From NCBI GenBank assembly GCA_016722525.1, contig JADKJB010000010.1, positions 62,001-126,000 of the forward strand: DNA of 64,000 nt, in the 5' to 3' direction. This document shows positions 18,033 to 27,315 of the stretch, in pieces. The DNA is from Bacteroidota bacterium (GTDB lineage: Bacteria > Bacteroidota > Bacteroidia > AKYH767-A > OLB10). The notes under the pieces were generated by a model. It searched no databases, had not been told where the DNA came from, and saw nothing but the letters and a program-made list of their open reading frames with translations. How positions within the stretch are numbered: position 1 is the stretch's first letter; each line of letters begins with the position of its first letter. Made by a program: the position numbers and the translations under genes.

Positions 18033-20089
18033 TTATGCTTCCTTTTTGGACCCAATACGATACAATACAAATCCAAGCAAGCAGAAGAATGCAGTTCCGA
18101 GAATCATGTACCCACTCTCGCCAAGAGCATTAGTAATTCCATGTTCCATATTGACTATAGCAAGTGAATCGGCAATATTTTCGTTCACAGAGAGCAACGC
18201 TACAATAACACCTGCAAGTGCACCTCCGGCAACGAGACCCGTAGCAAACAGACTTCCTTTACCCAACTCGGCATCTTCTTCAGTTTGATTGTTCTTTTTG
18301 GCTTTCCAGTCTACGATGCCTTTTATGACACCGCCTGCAAATATTGGTAAGGTGGTTGCTAATGGCAGATATGCACCTACTGCAAACGATAATGACTTTA
18401 CTCCGCACAATTCCATAGTAATAGCAAGAAAAACTCCTACCAAAACAAACTGCCAGTCGAGATTAAATGAGAGTAAACCTTTGATCAATGTGGCCATTAA
18501 TGTTCCTTGGGGGGCAGGAAATTTATCACTTCCAATTGCGTGAGTTATTCCCATTTCAAGCATTTCTTTAGTGGGCTGATCCAGAATTTTTATGGTGAGT
18601 CCAATTACAACTGATGAAACAATAGCACCTATAAATAAAGAAAGTTGCTGATACTTAGGAGTGGCACCAACAATATAGCCGGTTTTTAAATCCTGTGAGG
18701 TAGCTCCCGCATTGGCTGCTGCAATGCAAATCATACCACCAATTACTAATGCCATGGGTTCATACACTTTTCCGGTCCAACCTACTGCAATAAATATGAG
18801 AGCAGTGCCCATTAAGGTTGCTATGGTCATGCCAGAAATAGGATTGGAAGAAGCGCCGATGATACCAACTATACGACTTGATACCGTCACAAAGAAGAAA
18901 CCAAAAATCACCACCAATACACCGATCAACAATTTATTGATGATGCTGTCACCTGGAATTTGTGGAAGAATGGCCATCAGAATAACCAGAGCAATGCTTC
19001 CGATAATTACTGTCTTAAATGAGAGATCATCCTCAGTTCTTGAAACTACTACACCATCCTTTTTTCTTTCATTGAACCAACACTTTCCTTAAATGAAGAA
19101 ACGATAGTTGGAAGTGTTTTGATCAATGTTATGAAACCTCCCGCGGCAACGGCCCCTGCACCAATTTGACGCACATACGCTCTATAAACTGCATTCGCGG
19201 TACTGTTAAAAGTTTGAGCATCGGGATCCCATCCTCCTGGACCACCGGGAGTGAGTACATCTTTTAAGTAACCCAGTTTTACCAATTGCAATGCAATAGT
19301 TTCTCCGGGAACCAAAGTTGCCAAAAGTGGAATCAATCCTAACCATGCCATCACACCACCTGCTACCAACACACCGGCAATTTTCGGACCTATGATATAG
19401 CCCACCCCCAAATATTCAGGTGTGATTTCACCGTTTACTGTAGCAGAAGGGAAATATTTATTTGTTTGTTGTGTAACCCAGGCAGTAGTTTCCGCAATTA
19501 CATGAAATACTTTTTGCAGCATTGCATAAACTAAAGCGAACCCTAATCCCCAATAGGCAGTCTTAGCAAAATCGCCACCTTTTTCACCGGCTATCAACAC
19601 CGAAGCGCATGCGGTTCCCTCAGGATAAGGCAGAGTTTCATGTTCTTTTACAATTAATGATCTTCGAAGCGGAATCATCATCAGCGTACCTAAAATACCA
19701 CCGAATACCGCGAGAAAAAATATGGTCCAATAATTAAAATACTCTTCACCCGTACTCACACCGGCTTCGTTTATCGATAAAAAAAGGAATCCCGGAAGAG
19801 TAAACACAACTCCTGCTGCAATGGATTCACCTGCAGAGCCTGTTGTCTGAATGATATTGTTTTCGAGAATGGTGGTTCTGAAAAATTTCCTGCCAAGAGA
19901 TATGGCCAGAACAGCAATTGGTATAGAGGCTGAAACGGTAAGGCCTGCTTTCAATGCCAAATATACAGTAGCTGCTCCGAAAATGATTCCAAACATAGCA
20001 CCTAGCACCACAGATTTAATGGTGAATTCAGCCACTGAATCAGTCGCTGAAATGTAGGGCTTGAAGACTTTCTTTTCTGGTATTTCCAT
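18033..20089 (-). CDS. OPT family oligopeptide transporter (one frame break)
   Basis: A very hydrophobic protein of the oligopeptide transporter (OPT) superfamily, about 685 residues with some 15-16 helices. The N-terminus (SVAEFTIKSVVLGAMFGIIF, then ATVYLALKAGLTVSASIPIA) matches the first OPT repeat, and NNIIQTTGSAGESIAAGVVF is a family hallmark. The frame breaks near 18977-19050; the second part continues from GDSIINKLLIGVLVV to a short charged tail. It probably imports peptides or peptide-like metal chelates in symport with protons. It is followed by an inverted repeat and preceded by a terminator that separates it from the POT gene, so the two transporters are probably transcribed separately. 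Confidence 0.88.
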
Positions 20090-20134
20090 TTGTTTTTGAT
20101 TTTAATGGATGTAATCTTAATAAAAAAAAATGAA

Positions 20135-20173
20135 TCAAAAAAAAGCTATCCGGTTATAGATAGCTTTTTTTGA
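20135..20173 (-). terminator. Intrinsic terminator after the POT transporter
   Basis: Arms TCAAAAAAAAGCTATC (20135-20150) and GATAGCTTTTTTTGA (20159-20173) around an eight-base loop. Read on the minus strand, the hairpin is followed by eight T, 19 bases after the POT stop. Confidence 0.85.
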
Positions 20174-20191
20174 AATTATTTTTTTGTTTTC

Positions 20192-21963
20192 TTAATTCAC
20201 ACCATGCATCATTTTTATTAATTTTTTATAAATAACAACAAGCAGTAATGCAGCGCTTCCACTTAAAACAATAAATACACAGAAAAATATAAATAGATTT
20301 GAGATTTCAATTCCCATAAAACTGGGTATTTTGGCAACTACATCAGCGTTGCTTTCACCTGCACTGGGAGGTATAAGCGCACTTAATGTTCCTGCAAATT
20401 TATTTGCTGCAGCATTTGCCAAAAACCATGTTCCCATTAATAGAGAAGATAACCGTAATGGTGCCATTTACTTACCATACTTAATCCGATTGGCGAGAGA
20501 CATAATTCACCCATGGTGTGAATAATGTAAAGTGCAAAAAAGCCAAAACATGGCAATTTTGTACTTGAATCAACACCATTAACAGCATAGGCTATTACTA
20601 CATAACCTAAACTAACCAGTGCTAATCCGAGTGCCATTTTTAAAGGTGATGATGGCTCCATATTCACTCCTGCCAATCGCCCCCATAAGATAGTGAACAC
20701 AGGTGCTAAGATAATAATAGCTAGTGGGTTGATGGATTGAAACCAGGAAGCTGGAAACTCGTCAAAATGAATATCTGCAATTTGACCAGTAAATGTTAAT
20801 GCTACGAGTAGCAAGGCACCTACTGCCTGAACTCCTTTAATTAATTGAGAAGACCAATCAAAAAACCAGCCTAGCGCCTTTGCAAGATAGAAGGTGAGCA
20901 CAACTCCGAAGGCCATCGTTATATACTTACTTATATTTATCTGAATTGCACGATCTACTTGTTGGTCAGCAAACAAAGTTAATGAGGCTCCGGCTTGTTC
21001 AAAACAAGCCCAAAAGAACACCACAAAAAATGCAAGAATAAATATTACAATAATCCGCTCTCGTTCGTCTTTGGTCAAAGATTTATCAGTAAGAATAACT
21101 ATTGGCATCACCACCATGGAAGTATAAATGAGATAGGCTATCAAATCAATATTTGCAACTGTATGTGCGAACGAACCTTCCATTGTGATTGCTTCGGCTC
21201 CAAAAATCCAGGCAACAATTTGCTGGAAGTTAAGAAGTGCATATATAAAAGCAATTGAACCGATTATAACTCCGTAAGTATCGATTCCCATTTTTGCTTT
21301 AGGCATTCCTAATGGTTGGCCCTCTGAATCAACTAAATGTTTATTCTTAAGTAATTCAAATGAAATGGTACTAACAACCATTCCGATGGCTGCAGCAAGG
21401 AAACCGTATTTGAAATCATGAATATTGCCCGTATCACCTAATCCACCACAAATGAGCGGTGAAAAGAAAGCTCCCATATTGATTCCCATATAGAAAATAG
21501 TGAAAGCCCCATCAATTCTGGAATCATTTTTTGGATACAACTGACCCACCATAGTTGAAATATTAGGCTTGAAAAATCCGTTTCCTATGATCAGGAAAGT
21601 CAAACCTGCCCACATCATCGAAACACTAGATGCGCTTTGTATTCCATCCATGACCAAATTGCCACTCATGAACATAAGAAATTGACCTATAGCCATTAAT
21701 ATACCGCCAACCAAAATACTGCGACGGTTTCCCCAGAATTTATCAGCAATATATCCCCCTCAAAGAGGAGTGAGGTAAACCAGTCCGGTAAAACTGCCAT
21801 AAATATTAGAGGAGTCTGCATCTGTCATGAATAATGCCTTGCTCATAAACAAAATGAAAATGGCTCGCATACCATAATAACTAAATCGTTCCCACATCTC
21901 AGTGAAAAACAATAAGTAAAGTCCTTTTGGGTGGCCTTTGGCCGCGGAATTATTTTCTGCCAT
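20192..21963 (-). CDS. POT/PTR2 family peptide MFS transporter (in-frame TGA plus one frame break)
   Basis: A proton-coupled di/tripeptide transporter of the major facilitator superfamily. The first helix has the diagnostic TEMWERFSYYGMRA (ExxERFxYY), and the PTR2 signature GAFTIFYMGINMGAFFSPLI is near residue 150. An in-frame TGA interrupts codon 68 (21760-21762): the sequence reads VYLTPL-stop-GGYIADKFWGN in one frame, exactly where the family is continuous. A second break, a true frame shift, occurs near 20437-20467 in the ELCLSPIGLSMVSK region, after which the last two helices continue to MMHGVN. Total about 590 residues, typical for DtpT-like proteins in Bacteroidota. It lies upstream of the unrelated OPT peptide transporter. 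Confidence 0.88.
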
Positions 21964-22089
21964 ATCTTGATTTTTAGGTTGTGAGTTTGGCGCTAATGTA
22001 CATTTTTTTTAAGATTTTCATTAATTTCCTTTTCAAGTTAGATGAAAACTCACATTAAAATGTAACCAAATCTATATTTTAAAGGAAAT

Positions 22090-22121
22090 TTTGGTTTTTT
22101 GTAAAATATATTTTACATTTG
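22090..22121 (+). promoter_or_regulatory. Promoter of the cold-shock gene
   Basis: TTTG (22090-22093), a 20-base spacer, and TACATTTG (22114-22121): both elements of the Bacteroidota housekeeping promoter match exactly. Transcription would start near 22128, leaving a short leader of about 27 bases before the ATG at 22155. Confidence 0.65.
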
Positions 22122-22154
22122 GTAAAATACTGAGTTTTACAAACTAATAATTTT

Positions 22155-22352
22155 ATGCCTAACGGTACCATCAAATTCTTTAACCAAAAAAGAGGATATG
22201 GTTTTATTAAGTATGACGATTCTGAGCAGGAAATTTTTGTCCATGCCACTGGTATGATAGATAAAAAGTTCATTCAGGAGAATGACAAAGTGACATTTGA
22301 AGAAAATCAGGGGGAGAAGGGTTTATCAGCAGTTAATGTCAGAAAAGTCTAA
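22155..22352 (+). CDS. Cold-shock domain protein, CspA family
   Basis: A 65-residue single cold-shock domain. RNP1 is KRGYGFIKYDD and RNP2 is EIFVHAT, separated as in CspA. It binds single-stranded RNA and DNA, and probably acts as an RNA chaperone in the cytosol. Length and start (MPNGTIKFFNQKRGYGFI) fit the family exactly and the frame is intact. It has its own promoter. Whether it is cold-induced cannot be told: the leader is short, so the long thermosensing leader of E. coli cspA is absent. Confidence 0.95.
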   Translation: MPNGTIKFFNQKRGYGFIKYDDSEQEIFVHATGMIDKKFIQENDKVTFEENQGEKGLSAVNVRKV

Positions 22353-22410
22353 GTAAATAGTCATTCAGCCACTCCTTTTACTTTTAAAATAACCCCTAAA
22401 TTTTTGGGGA

Positions 22411-22441
22411 TTTGATTTATTGGGGCTTTTTGTTACATTTA
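22411..22441 (+). promoter_or_regulatory. Candidate promoter of the lysyl-oxidase-like gene
   Basis: TTTG (22411-22414), a 19-base spacer, then TACATTTA (22434-22441), a 7/8 match to TAnnTTTG. The ATG follows at 22463. Confidence 0.5.
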
Positions 22442-22462
22442 CGCTTCCTAAACAATCTAATT

Positions 22463-24283
22463 ATGAAGTTAAAAATACTGTGGTTATGCCTATTTTGCAT
22501 TGGACTCCATCTAAGAGTACAATCTCAAACATTTAGTGCCGCATTTACAGGACCAATACCTGATAATAATACAGAAATTTGTTTTCCGGTTTTAGTGAGT
22601 GGATTACCTGCTCAGATCGATGCCACTTTTGGAATTGTTAATGTTTGTATCGATATCTCTCACAGTTATGTTGCTGACTTAAGAATTACCCTTAAAGCTC
22701 CTGATAATACTACTATTGTTTTGGCCAACCATGTCGGTGGTGGTAATGATAATTTTACCGGCACTTGTTTGGCTGAAGATGGGGCTCAGGGATATTTGGT
22801 GCTCGGGGCAGCGCCATTTACGGGAAACTATATTCCGGAACAATCACTTAATCTTATGAATAATGGAATGATGCCAAATGGTGTCTGGCAAGTTTGTATT
22901 ATTGATGAAGTTCCTTCAGATGCCGGTATCTTAAACAGTGCCTCGATCACATTTGGTGCAAACCCTCCACCTGACCCTCCGTTACCTCCTGGAATATGCT
23001 CGATCACCAATGCTTTGGGTTGCTTTTGTCCTGATACAAATATGACTGATTGTGACCTTTTGCCCGACATGACTGCCTCAGCATTAATTATACAAAATGA
23101 ACATACCGAATATCCGGGATATCTCACTCTTTCGAATGCTACTCCTAATATTGGTTACGGTCCATTAGAGGTACGAGGCATTAATGTGTGTTATTGCGAT
23201 ACCGTAATTGTTGGATGCAGTACTCCTTTGTGTCCTGATGGCTCTTATCCCAAGCAATTAATCACGCAACGAGTTTATCACAAAAATGGGCAAACTATGT
23301 CATTTTACGATAATCCTGCCGGTACAATGACTTATCATCCGAATCACGGCCATATGCATGTTGATAATTGGGCATCTTATACTCTCAGAGTAGGGACTTC
23401 GAATCCTGATCCCTTATCCTGGCCTCTTGCCGGCGTAGGATCGAAAATCAGTTTTTGCTTGATTAACCTGGGTAGTTGCTCCGGTAGTCCAGGCTATTGT
23501 TTGGACACGCTTGGAAATATTTTAACCGGAAGTAATATACCAAATGCCGGACTGGGTGGTGTGAGCGGTTGTGGTAATGAACAAGGTATTTTTGTAGGAA
23601 GTCTTGATATTTATGGACAAGGTTTATACGGACAGCAAATAGATTTTCCGGGTATTTGTAATGGTGACTATTTCATTATTTCGCATACCGATCCTGAAAA
23701 CTATTTCCTTGAAACAAATGAAAACAATAATTATGCTGTTGTGCCAATTACACTTACACAACAAGGTGTCGGTCCTTTGAATCCAACGTTTTCATTTGTA
23801 ACGAATGGCCTCACCGTTGATTTTACATCGGCTGTTCCTGGTGTAACCGGATACCAATGGTATTTCGGAGATGGTGATTCTTCCAATGTAGGAAGCGTGA
23901 TTCATACATTCCCTGCTGCCGGCACCTACACGGTCACTTTGGAATTATTTAATGGTGTTTGTACTTCAACTGTAGCTCAGGTAGTAACAGTTGTTGATCC
24001 GGTCGGATTAAATGAAATCTCTCCAAGTATCACAAATCTGAATATTGTACCGAATCCATTTACTGAATCAACAGTCGTTTCATATAAGTTGCAATCAGAA
24101 ACTTCAGTCAAAATTCAACTGTACAACTTGCTTGGTGATTTTGTTCAAACTGTTTTTGATGGAATGCAACAAGCCGGTGATCAAACAATGAAGATTCAGA
24201 ATGTCCCGGCGGGTGTTTATATGATGAAAATTAGCACGCCTTCTGCCAATTATTCGCAACGATTAGTAAAATTAAAATACTAA
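22463..24283 (+). CDS. Secreted P-domain / lysyl-oxidase-like / PKD protein with T9SS sorting domain
   Basis: An intact 606-residue multidomain protein. Signal peptide at 1-22 (MKLKILWLCLFCIGLHLRVQ). A proprotein-convertase P domain follows (about 25-160; DISHSYVADLRITLKAPDNT and MMPNGVWQVCIIDEVP). Next is a Cys-rich region resembling lysyl oxidase: CDLLPDMTASALI, QRVYHKNGQ, and the His cluster YHPNHGHMHVDNWASYTLR (near residue 300), which corresponds to the copper-binding motif, then about ten cysteines. A PKD domain (YQWYFGDGDSSNVGS) precedes a T9SS type A sorting domain (LNIVPNPFTEST to SQRLVKLKY). The likely role is copper-dependent amine oxidation or an adhesive relative of it at the cell surface. 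The lysyl-oxidase assignment is by motif; activity is inferred. Confidence 0.85.
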   Translation: MKLKILWLCLFCIGLHLRVQSQTFSAAFTGPIPDNNTEICFPVLVSGLPAQIDATFGIVNVCIDISHSYVADLRITLKAPDNTTIVLANHVGGGNDNFTGTCLAEDGAQGYLVLGAAPFTGNYIPEQSLNLMNNGMMPNGVWQVCIIDEVPSDAGILNSASITFGANPPPDPPLPPGICSITNALGCFCPDTNMTDCDLLPDMTASALIIQNEHTEYPGYLTLSNATPNIGYGPLEVRGINVCYCDTVIVGCSTPLCPDGSYPKQLITQRVYHKNGQTMSFYDNPAGTMTYHPNHGHMHVDNWASYTLRVGTSNPDPLSWPLAGVGSKISFCLINLGSCSGSPGYCLDTLGNILTGSNIPNAGLGGVSGCGNEQGIFVGSLDIYGQGLYGQQIDFPGICNGDYFIISHTDPENYFLETNENNNYAVVPITLTQQGVGPLNPTFSFVTNGLTVDFTSAVPGVTGYQWYFGDGDSSNVGSVIHTFPAAGTYTVTLELFNGVCTSTVAQVVTVVDPVGLNEISPSITNLNIVPNPFTESTVVSYKLQSETSVKIQLYNLLGDFVQTVFDGMQQAGDQTMKIQNVPAGVYMMKISTPSANYSQRLVKLKY

Positions 24284-24304
24284 AGAGAGCCTATTTAAAA
24301 GCTT

Positions 24305-24352
24305 AAAAACCTGCATAAAAGCAAATAATTTAGTGCTTTTATGTAGGTTTTT
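24305..24352. terminator. Bidirectional terminator overlapping the phoH stop
   Basis: Nineteen-base arms, AAAAACCTGCATAAAAGCA (24305-24323) and TGCTTTTATGTAGGTTTTT (24334-24352), with one G-T pair and a ten-base loop. It serves the lysyl-oxidase-like gene and the convergent phoH; the last phoH codons lie inside the right arm. Confidence 0.88.
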
Positions 24353-25298
24353 TGTTTTCACCATTACTATAAGCTTCAATAATATCCTTGACCAGTTTAT
24401 GTCTAACAACATCGCGAGCATCCAATAAAACTATTCCGATGCCTTTGATTCCATTTAAAAGTGCCAGACCCTGAATTAATCCGGATGGCTGACTTTTAGG
24501 GAGATCAATTTGGGTGACATCACCTGTTAAAATTAATTTTGCAGAAGGCCCCATCCTGGTGAGGAACATTTTTAGTTGGCTTTGAGTAGCATTTTGAGCC
24601 TCATCCAAAATCACATAGGCATTATCCAAAGTCCGGCCACGCATAAAAGCTAATGGTGCAACTTCAATAATTCCATTCGCAATAAATGAGGCGAGTTTGT
24701 CAGCTGGTATCATATCAAACAACGCGTCATACAGTGGTCTCAAATAAGGGTCAATTTTTTCTTTGAGATCACCCGGTAAAAAACCCAAATTTTCGCCTGC
24801 CTCAACAGCCGGACGGGTAAGTATAATTCTTTTGATCTCTTTGTTTTTGAGAGCTCTTACTGCAAGAGCAACAGCAGTATAGGTTTTGCCGGTTCCGGCA
24901 GGGCCTATTGCAAAAGTGATATCATTTTTCATGCAGCATTCTACAAGTCTTTTTTGACCTGCAGTCCGTGCTTTAACCATAATTCCTTGCTGACCAAATA
25001 CTATGACATCTCCAAACTTTTTGGCGTGATCTTCATCAGCACTTTCACCATTTCCTTCCAAAAGTTCATTGATGTAATCGGGTTCCAGATGTCCGGTCTT
25101 TTCAAAATGAACAATCAGTTCTTTGATCAAGGCTTCAAATAAAGTCACTTGTTGTTCATCACCAAGTACTTTTATTTCATTTCCACGAGCAGCAATTTTG
25201 AGAAGTGGAAATTTTTTTCTTAACAATTCGAGATGGACATCATTGACACCAAAAAAATCAACAGAGTTAAAACTGACGGGTATTAGTATTTCTTTCAA
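24339..25298 (-). CDS. phoH: PhoH-like ATPase
   Basis: An intact 319-residue protein with an N-terminal KH-like segment (residues 1-70) and a PhoH P-loop domain. Walker A is AIGPAGTGKTYTAVALAVRA, followed by RPAVEAGENLGFLPGDLKEK, the family signature, and Walker B AYVILDEAQNATQ. A sensor-like Asp follows in ILTGDVTQIDLP. PhoH/YbeZ proteins are cytosolic, ribosome- or RNA-associated ATPases linked to YbeY in rRNA maturation. It is divergent from the SAM hydroxide adenosyltransferase gene and convergent with the secreted protein upstream. Function beyond RNA metabolism is not settled. Confidence 0.93.
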   Translation of the reverse strand: MKEILIPVSFNSVDFFGVNDVHLELLRKKFPLLKIAARGNEIKVLGDEQQVTLFEALIKELIVHFEKTGHLEPDYINELLEGNGESADEDHAKKFGDVIVFGQQGIMVKARTAGQKRLVECCMKNDITFAIGPAGTGKTYTAVALAVRALKNKEIKRIILTRPAVEAGENLGFLPGDLKEKIDPYLRPLYDALFDMIPADKLASFIANGIIEVAPLAFMRGRTLDNAYVILDEAQNATQSQLKMFLTRMGPSAKLILTGDVTQIDLPKSQPSGLIQGLALLNGIKGIGIVLLDARDVVRHKLVKDIIEAYSNGENKKPT

Positions 25299-25441
25299 GT
25301 AAATTAGATGAAAACTGTGAAATTAATGGAATAATAGCTTAAGTGTTAAAAAGCGATGTAAAATTATAAAATGAAAGTTAAAATGGGGTTTGACTTTTAT
25401 CCTTATTTTTGAGGCCTTGTAAAACTGCCCCAAAATTAAGA

Positions 25442-26214
25442 ATGCCTGTAATTACCATCACAACCGATTGGGGAACCAAAGACTATTTTGTAGGTGCCAT
25501 GAAAGGGGATATACTCACCGCATGCCCTCAAGCTACTTTGGTTGATATTACCCATGATGTCAAGCCATTCGACCTCGTTCAAGGTGCTTTTATTTTTAAA
25601 AATTCCTGGTCCAGGTTCCCAAAAGGAACAGTTCATCTGATCGGGATGAACTCGGAAACCAAAGAGTCGCTGGCTCTGGTGGCTGTTAGCTACAATGACC
25701 ATTATTTTATTGGACCCGACGACGGATTTTTCACATTGGTGTTTGATGAAATACCTGAAGAAAAATATTTTATACTTGACGCTAAAGGTAATAAGGTTAA
25801 TCCGAGCTCAATTGTGCTGGCCAGTTCAGCTGCATTTCTGGCGAACGGTGGTAAAATAGCTGACATGGGTATGAAAGCTGAATCCTTGATTCAAAATCTA
25901 TGCTTCTGCCTGTTATTGAGGAGAATACGATACGCGGATATATTATTTATATTGATACTTTTGGAAATCTGGTGACGAATATTGAGAAAAATCTTTTTGA
26001 ACGAGTATCCAAAGGACGTGATTTTGAAATTACGCTTCGAACCAGTGAATATTTAATCACCGAAATAAGTACTTCCTATTTCACTTCCGGAAGAGGTGAT
26101 CTGTTAGTTCATTATAATGAATCAGGATTCCTTGAAATAGCTATCAGTCAGGGTGATGCATCTAAATTGATTGGACTTAAATGTAACGATATTATTAGAG
26201 TGGAATTCAAATGA
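25442..26214 (+). CDS. SAM hydroxide adenosyltransferase / DUF62 family (one frame break)
   Basis: A relative of fluorinase and chlorinase that cleaves S-adenosylmethionine to adenosine and methionine using water. Family motifs: ITTDWGTKDYFVGAMKG at the N-terminus, IGPDDGFFTLVFDE in the middle, and the C-terminal beta-barrel entry IIYIDTFGNLVTNI. The frame breaks near 25885-25905, before the linker into the C-terminal domain. Start at 25442 (MPVITITTDWG) is preferred over codons further upstream, which are out of family. Full length is about 257 residues, normal for the family. The ATG of the next gene overlaps its stop by four bases. Confidence 0.88.
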
Positions 26215-26516
26215 TCACCAGAATTGTTAAGCTTTCCTTAGACCCCCAAAAAACAAAAGACTTCCTTGTCATCTTTGACCAGGTTAAGAAGGATATCAGG
26301 CAATTTCAAGGTTGTCATCACCTCGATCTGTTAGGCGATATTGCTGGAAGTGGAATAGTTTTTACTTACAGCCTATGGGAAACACAAGAAAATTTTCTGG
26401 ATTATCAAAATTCAGCTCTCTTTAAAAACACCTGGGCCAAAGTTAAACCAATGTTTATAGCCAAAGCTGAAGCCTGGAGTCTTGAAAAACTTCGTGAGTC
26501 GGTCGTAATAGGATAA
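26211..26516 (+). CDS. Antibiotic biosynthesis monooxygenase (ABM) domain protein
   Basis: 101 residues, a single ferredoxin-like ABM domain: FLVIFDQVKKDIRQFQGCHH, then FTYSLWETQENFLDYQNSAL and FKNTWAKVKPMFIAKAEAWS. The W-E-T/S-x-x-x-F/Y-x-x-Y pattern is the family hallmark. Members range from quinol monooxygenases to small enzymes that act on heme or reactive carbonyls; the substrate here cannot be told. It is translationally coupled to the SAM hydroxide adenosyltransferase (ATGA overlap) and sits 64 bases upstream of gldF. Confidence 0.82.
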   Translation: MITRIVKLSLDPQKTKDFLVIFDQVKKDIRQFQGCHHLDLLGDIAGSGIVFTYSLWETQENFLDYQNSALFKNTWAKVKPMFIAKAEAWSLEKLRESVVIG

Positions 26517-26551
26517 TTTTCAGGATACTTCGCTTAAACTAATGGTATTTG

Positions 26552-26559
26552 TACTTTTG
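26552..26559 (+). promoter_or_regulatory. Candidate -7 element upstream of gldF
   Basis: TACTTTTG, an exact TAnnTTTG match 22 bases before the gldF ATG. No clear -33 element. Confidence 0.4.
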
Positions 26560-26580
26560 CTCCCGTAATAAATTAATCTG

Positions 26581-27312
26581 ATGCTTTCGTTACTCATAAA
26601 AGAAATTAATAGTTTTCTCAATTCCCTGATAGGGTATATTGTGATTATTGTATTTCTGCTAGCTATCAGCTTGTTTGTTTGGGTTTTTCCCGGAACCGAG
26701 TTTAGTATTCCTGAGGCTGGTTATGCTAATATTGATCCACTGTTCATTATAACACCATGGGTATATATGTTTTTAATTCCTGCTATAACCATGCGACTTT
26801 TTTCAGAAGAAAGAAAGTCTGGTACCATTGAACTATTGCTGACTCGCCCACTTACGGAATTGCAGATTGTTCTTGCAAAATATTTTGCCGGACTAATTTT
26901 AGTAATTATTTCTCTTTTACCTACACTCATTTTCTATCTTAGTGTTTATCTTCTTGGAGCTCCAGTAGGTAATATCGATACAGGTTCTATGTGGGGTTCT
27001 TATATCGGACTCGTTTTTCTGGGTGCAGGATTCGTTTCAATTGGCGTTTTCGCCTCCGCTACCACCGATAATCAGGTAGTAGCTTTTATTATTGCTGTGT
27101 TTTGAGTTTCTTTTTTATGGGATTTGATTCCATATCCACCTTGTTGGGTTCAGGGTTAATAGCAAATATTGTTTTACCAGTTAGGTATAAATGCACACTA
27201 CTCATCTATGAGCCGCGGAGTTATTGATACAAGAGATGTGGTATATTTTGTGAGTCTGGTTTGTTTGTTTACTATGTTGAGTCAAACTGTTTTAGAATCC
27301 AGAAAGTGGTAA
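26581..27312 (+). CDS. gldF: Gliding motility ABC transporter permease GldF (two frame breaks)
   Basis: The membrane subunit of the GldA-GldF-GldG transporter, associated with gliding motility in Bacteroidota. It starts MLSLLIKEINSFLNSLIGYI, then has helices and the conserved segment RLFSEERKSGTIELLLTRPL (near residues 75-94). The frame is lost near 27105 and recovered by about 27190. The tail ends with a helix (VVYFVSLVCLFTMLSQTVLE) and a TAA at 27312, giving about 243 residues, the expected length. gldG starts four bases later. The shifts lie in a T-rich run and are probably errors. Confidence 0.9.
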
Positions 27313-27315
27313 GCA

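Noticed and set aside
21760..21762. Selenocysteine or reassigned TGA codon in the POT transporter
   Set aside because: TGA ends several other genes normally, the family has no Sec at this site, and no SECIS-like hairpin is apparent.
22391..22425. Terminator or attenuator between the cold-shock gene and the next gene
   Set aside because: Only a four-base CCCC/GGGG stem with a nine-base loop and no clean T run; too weak to list.
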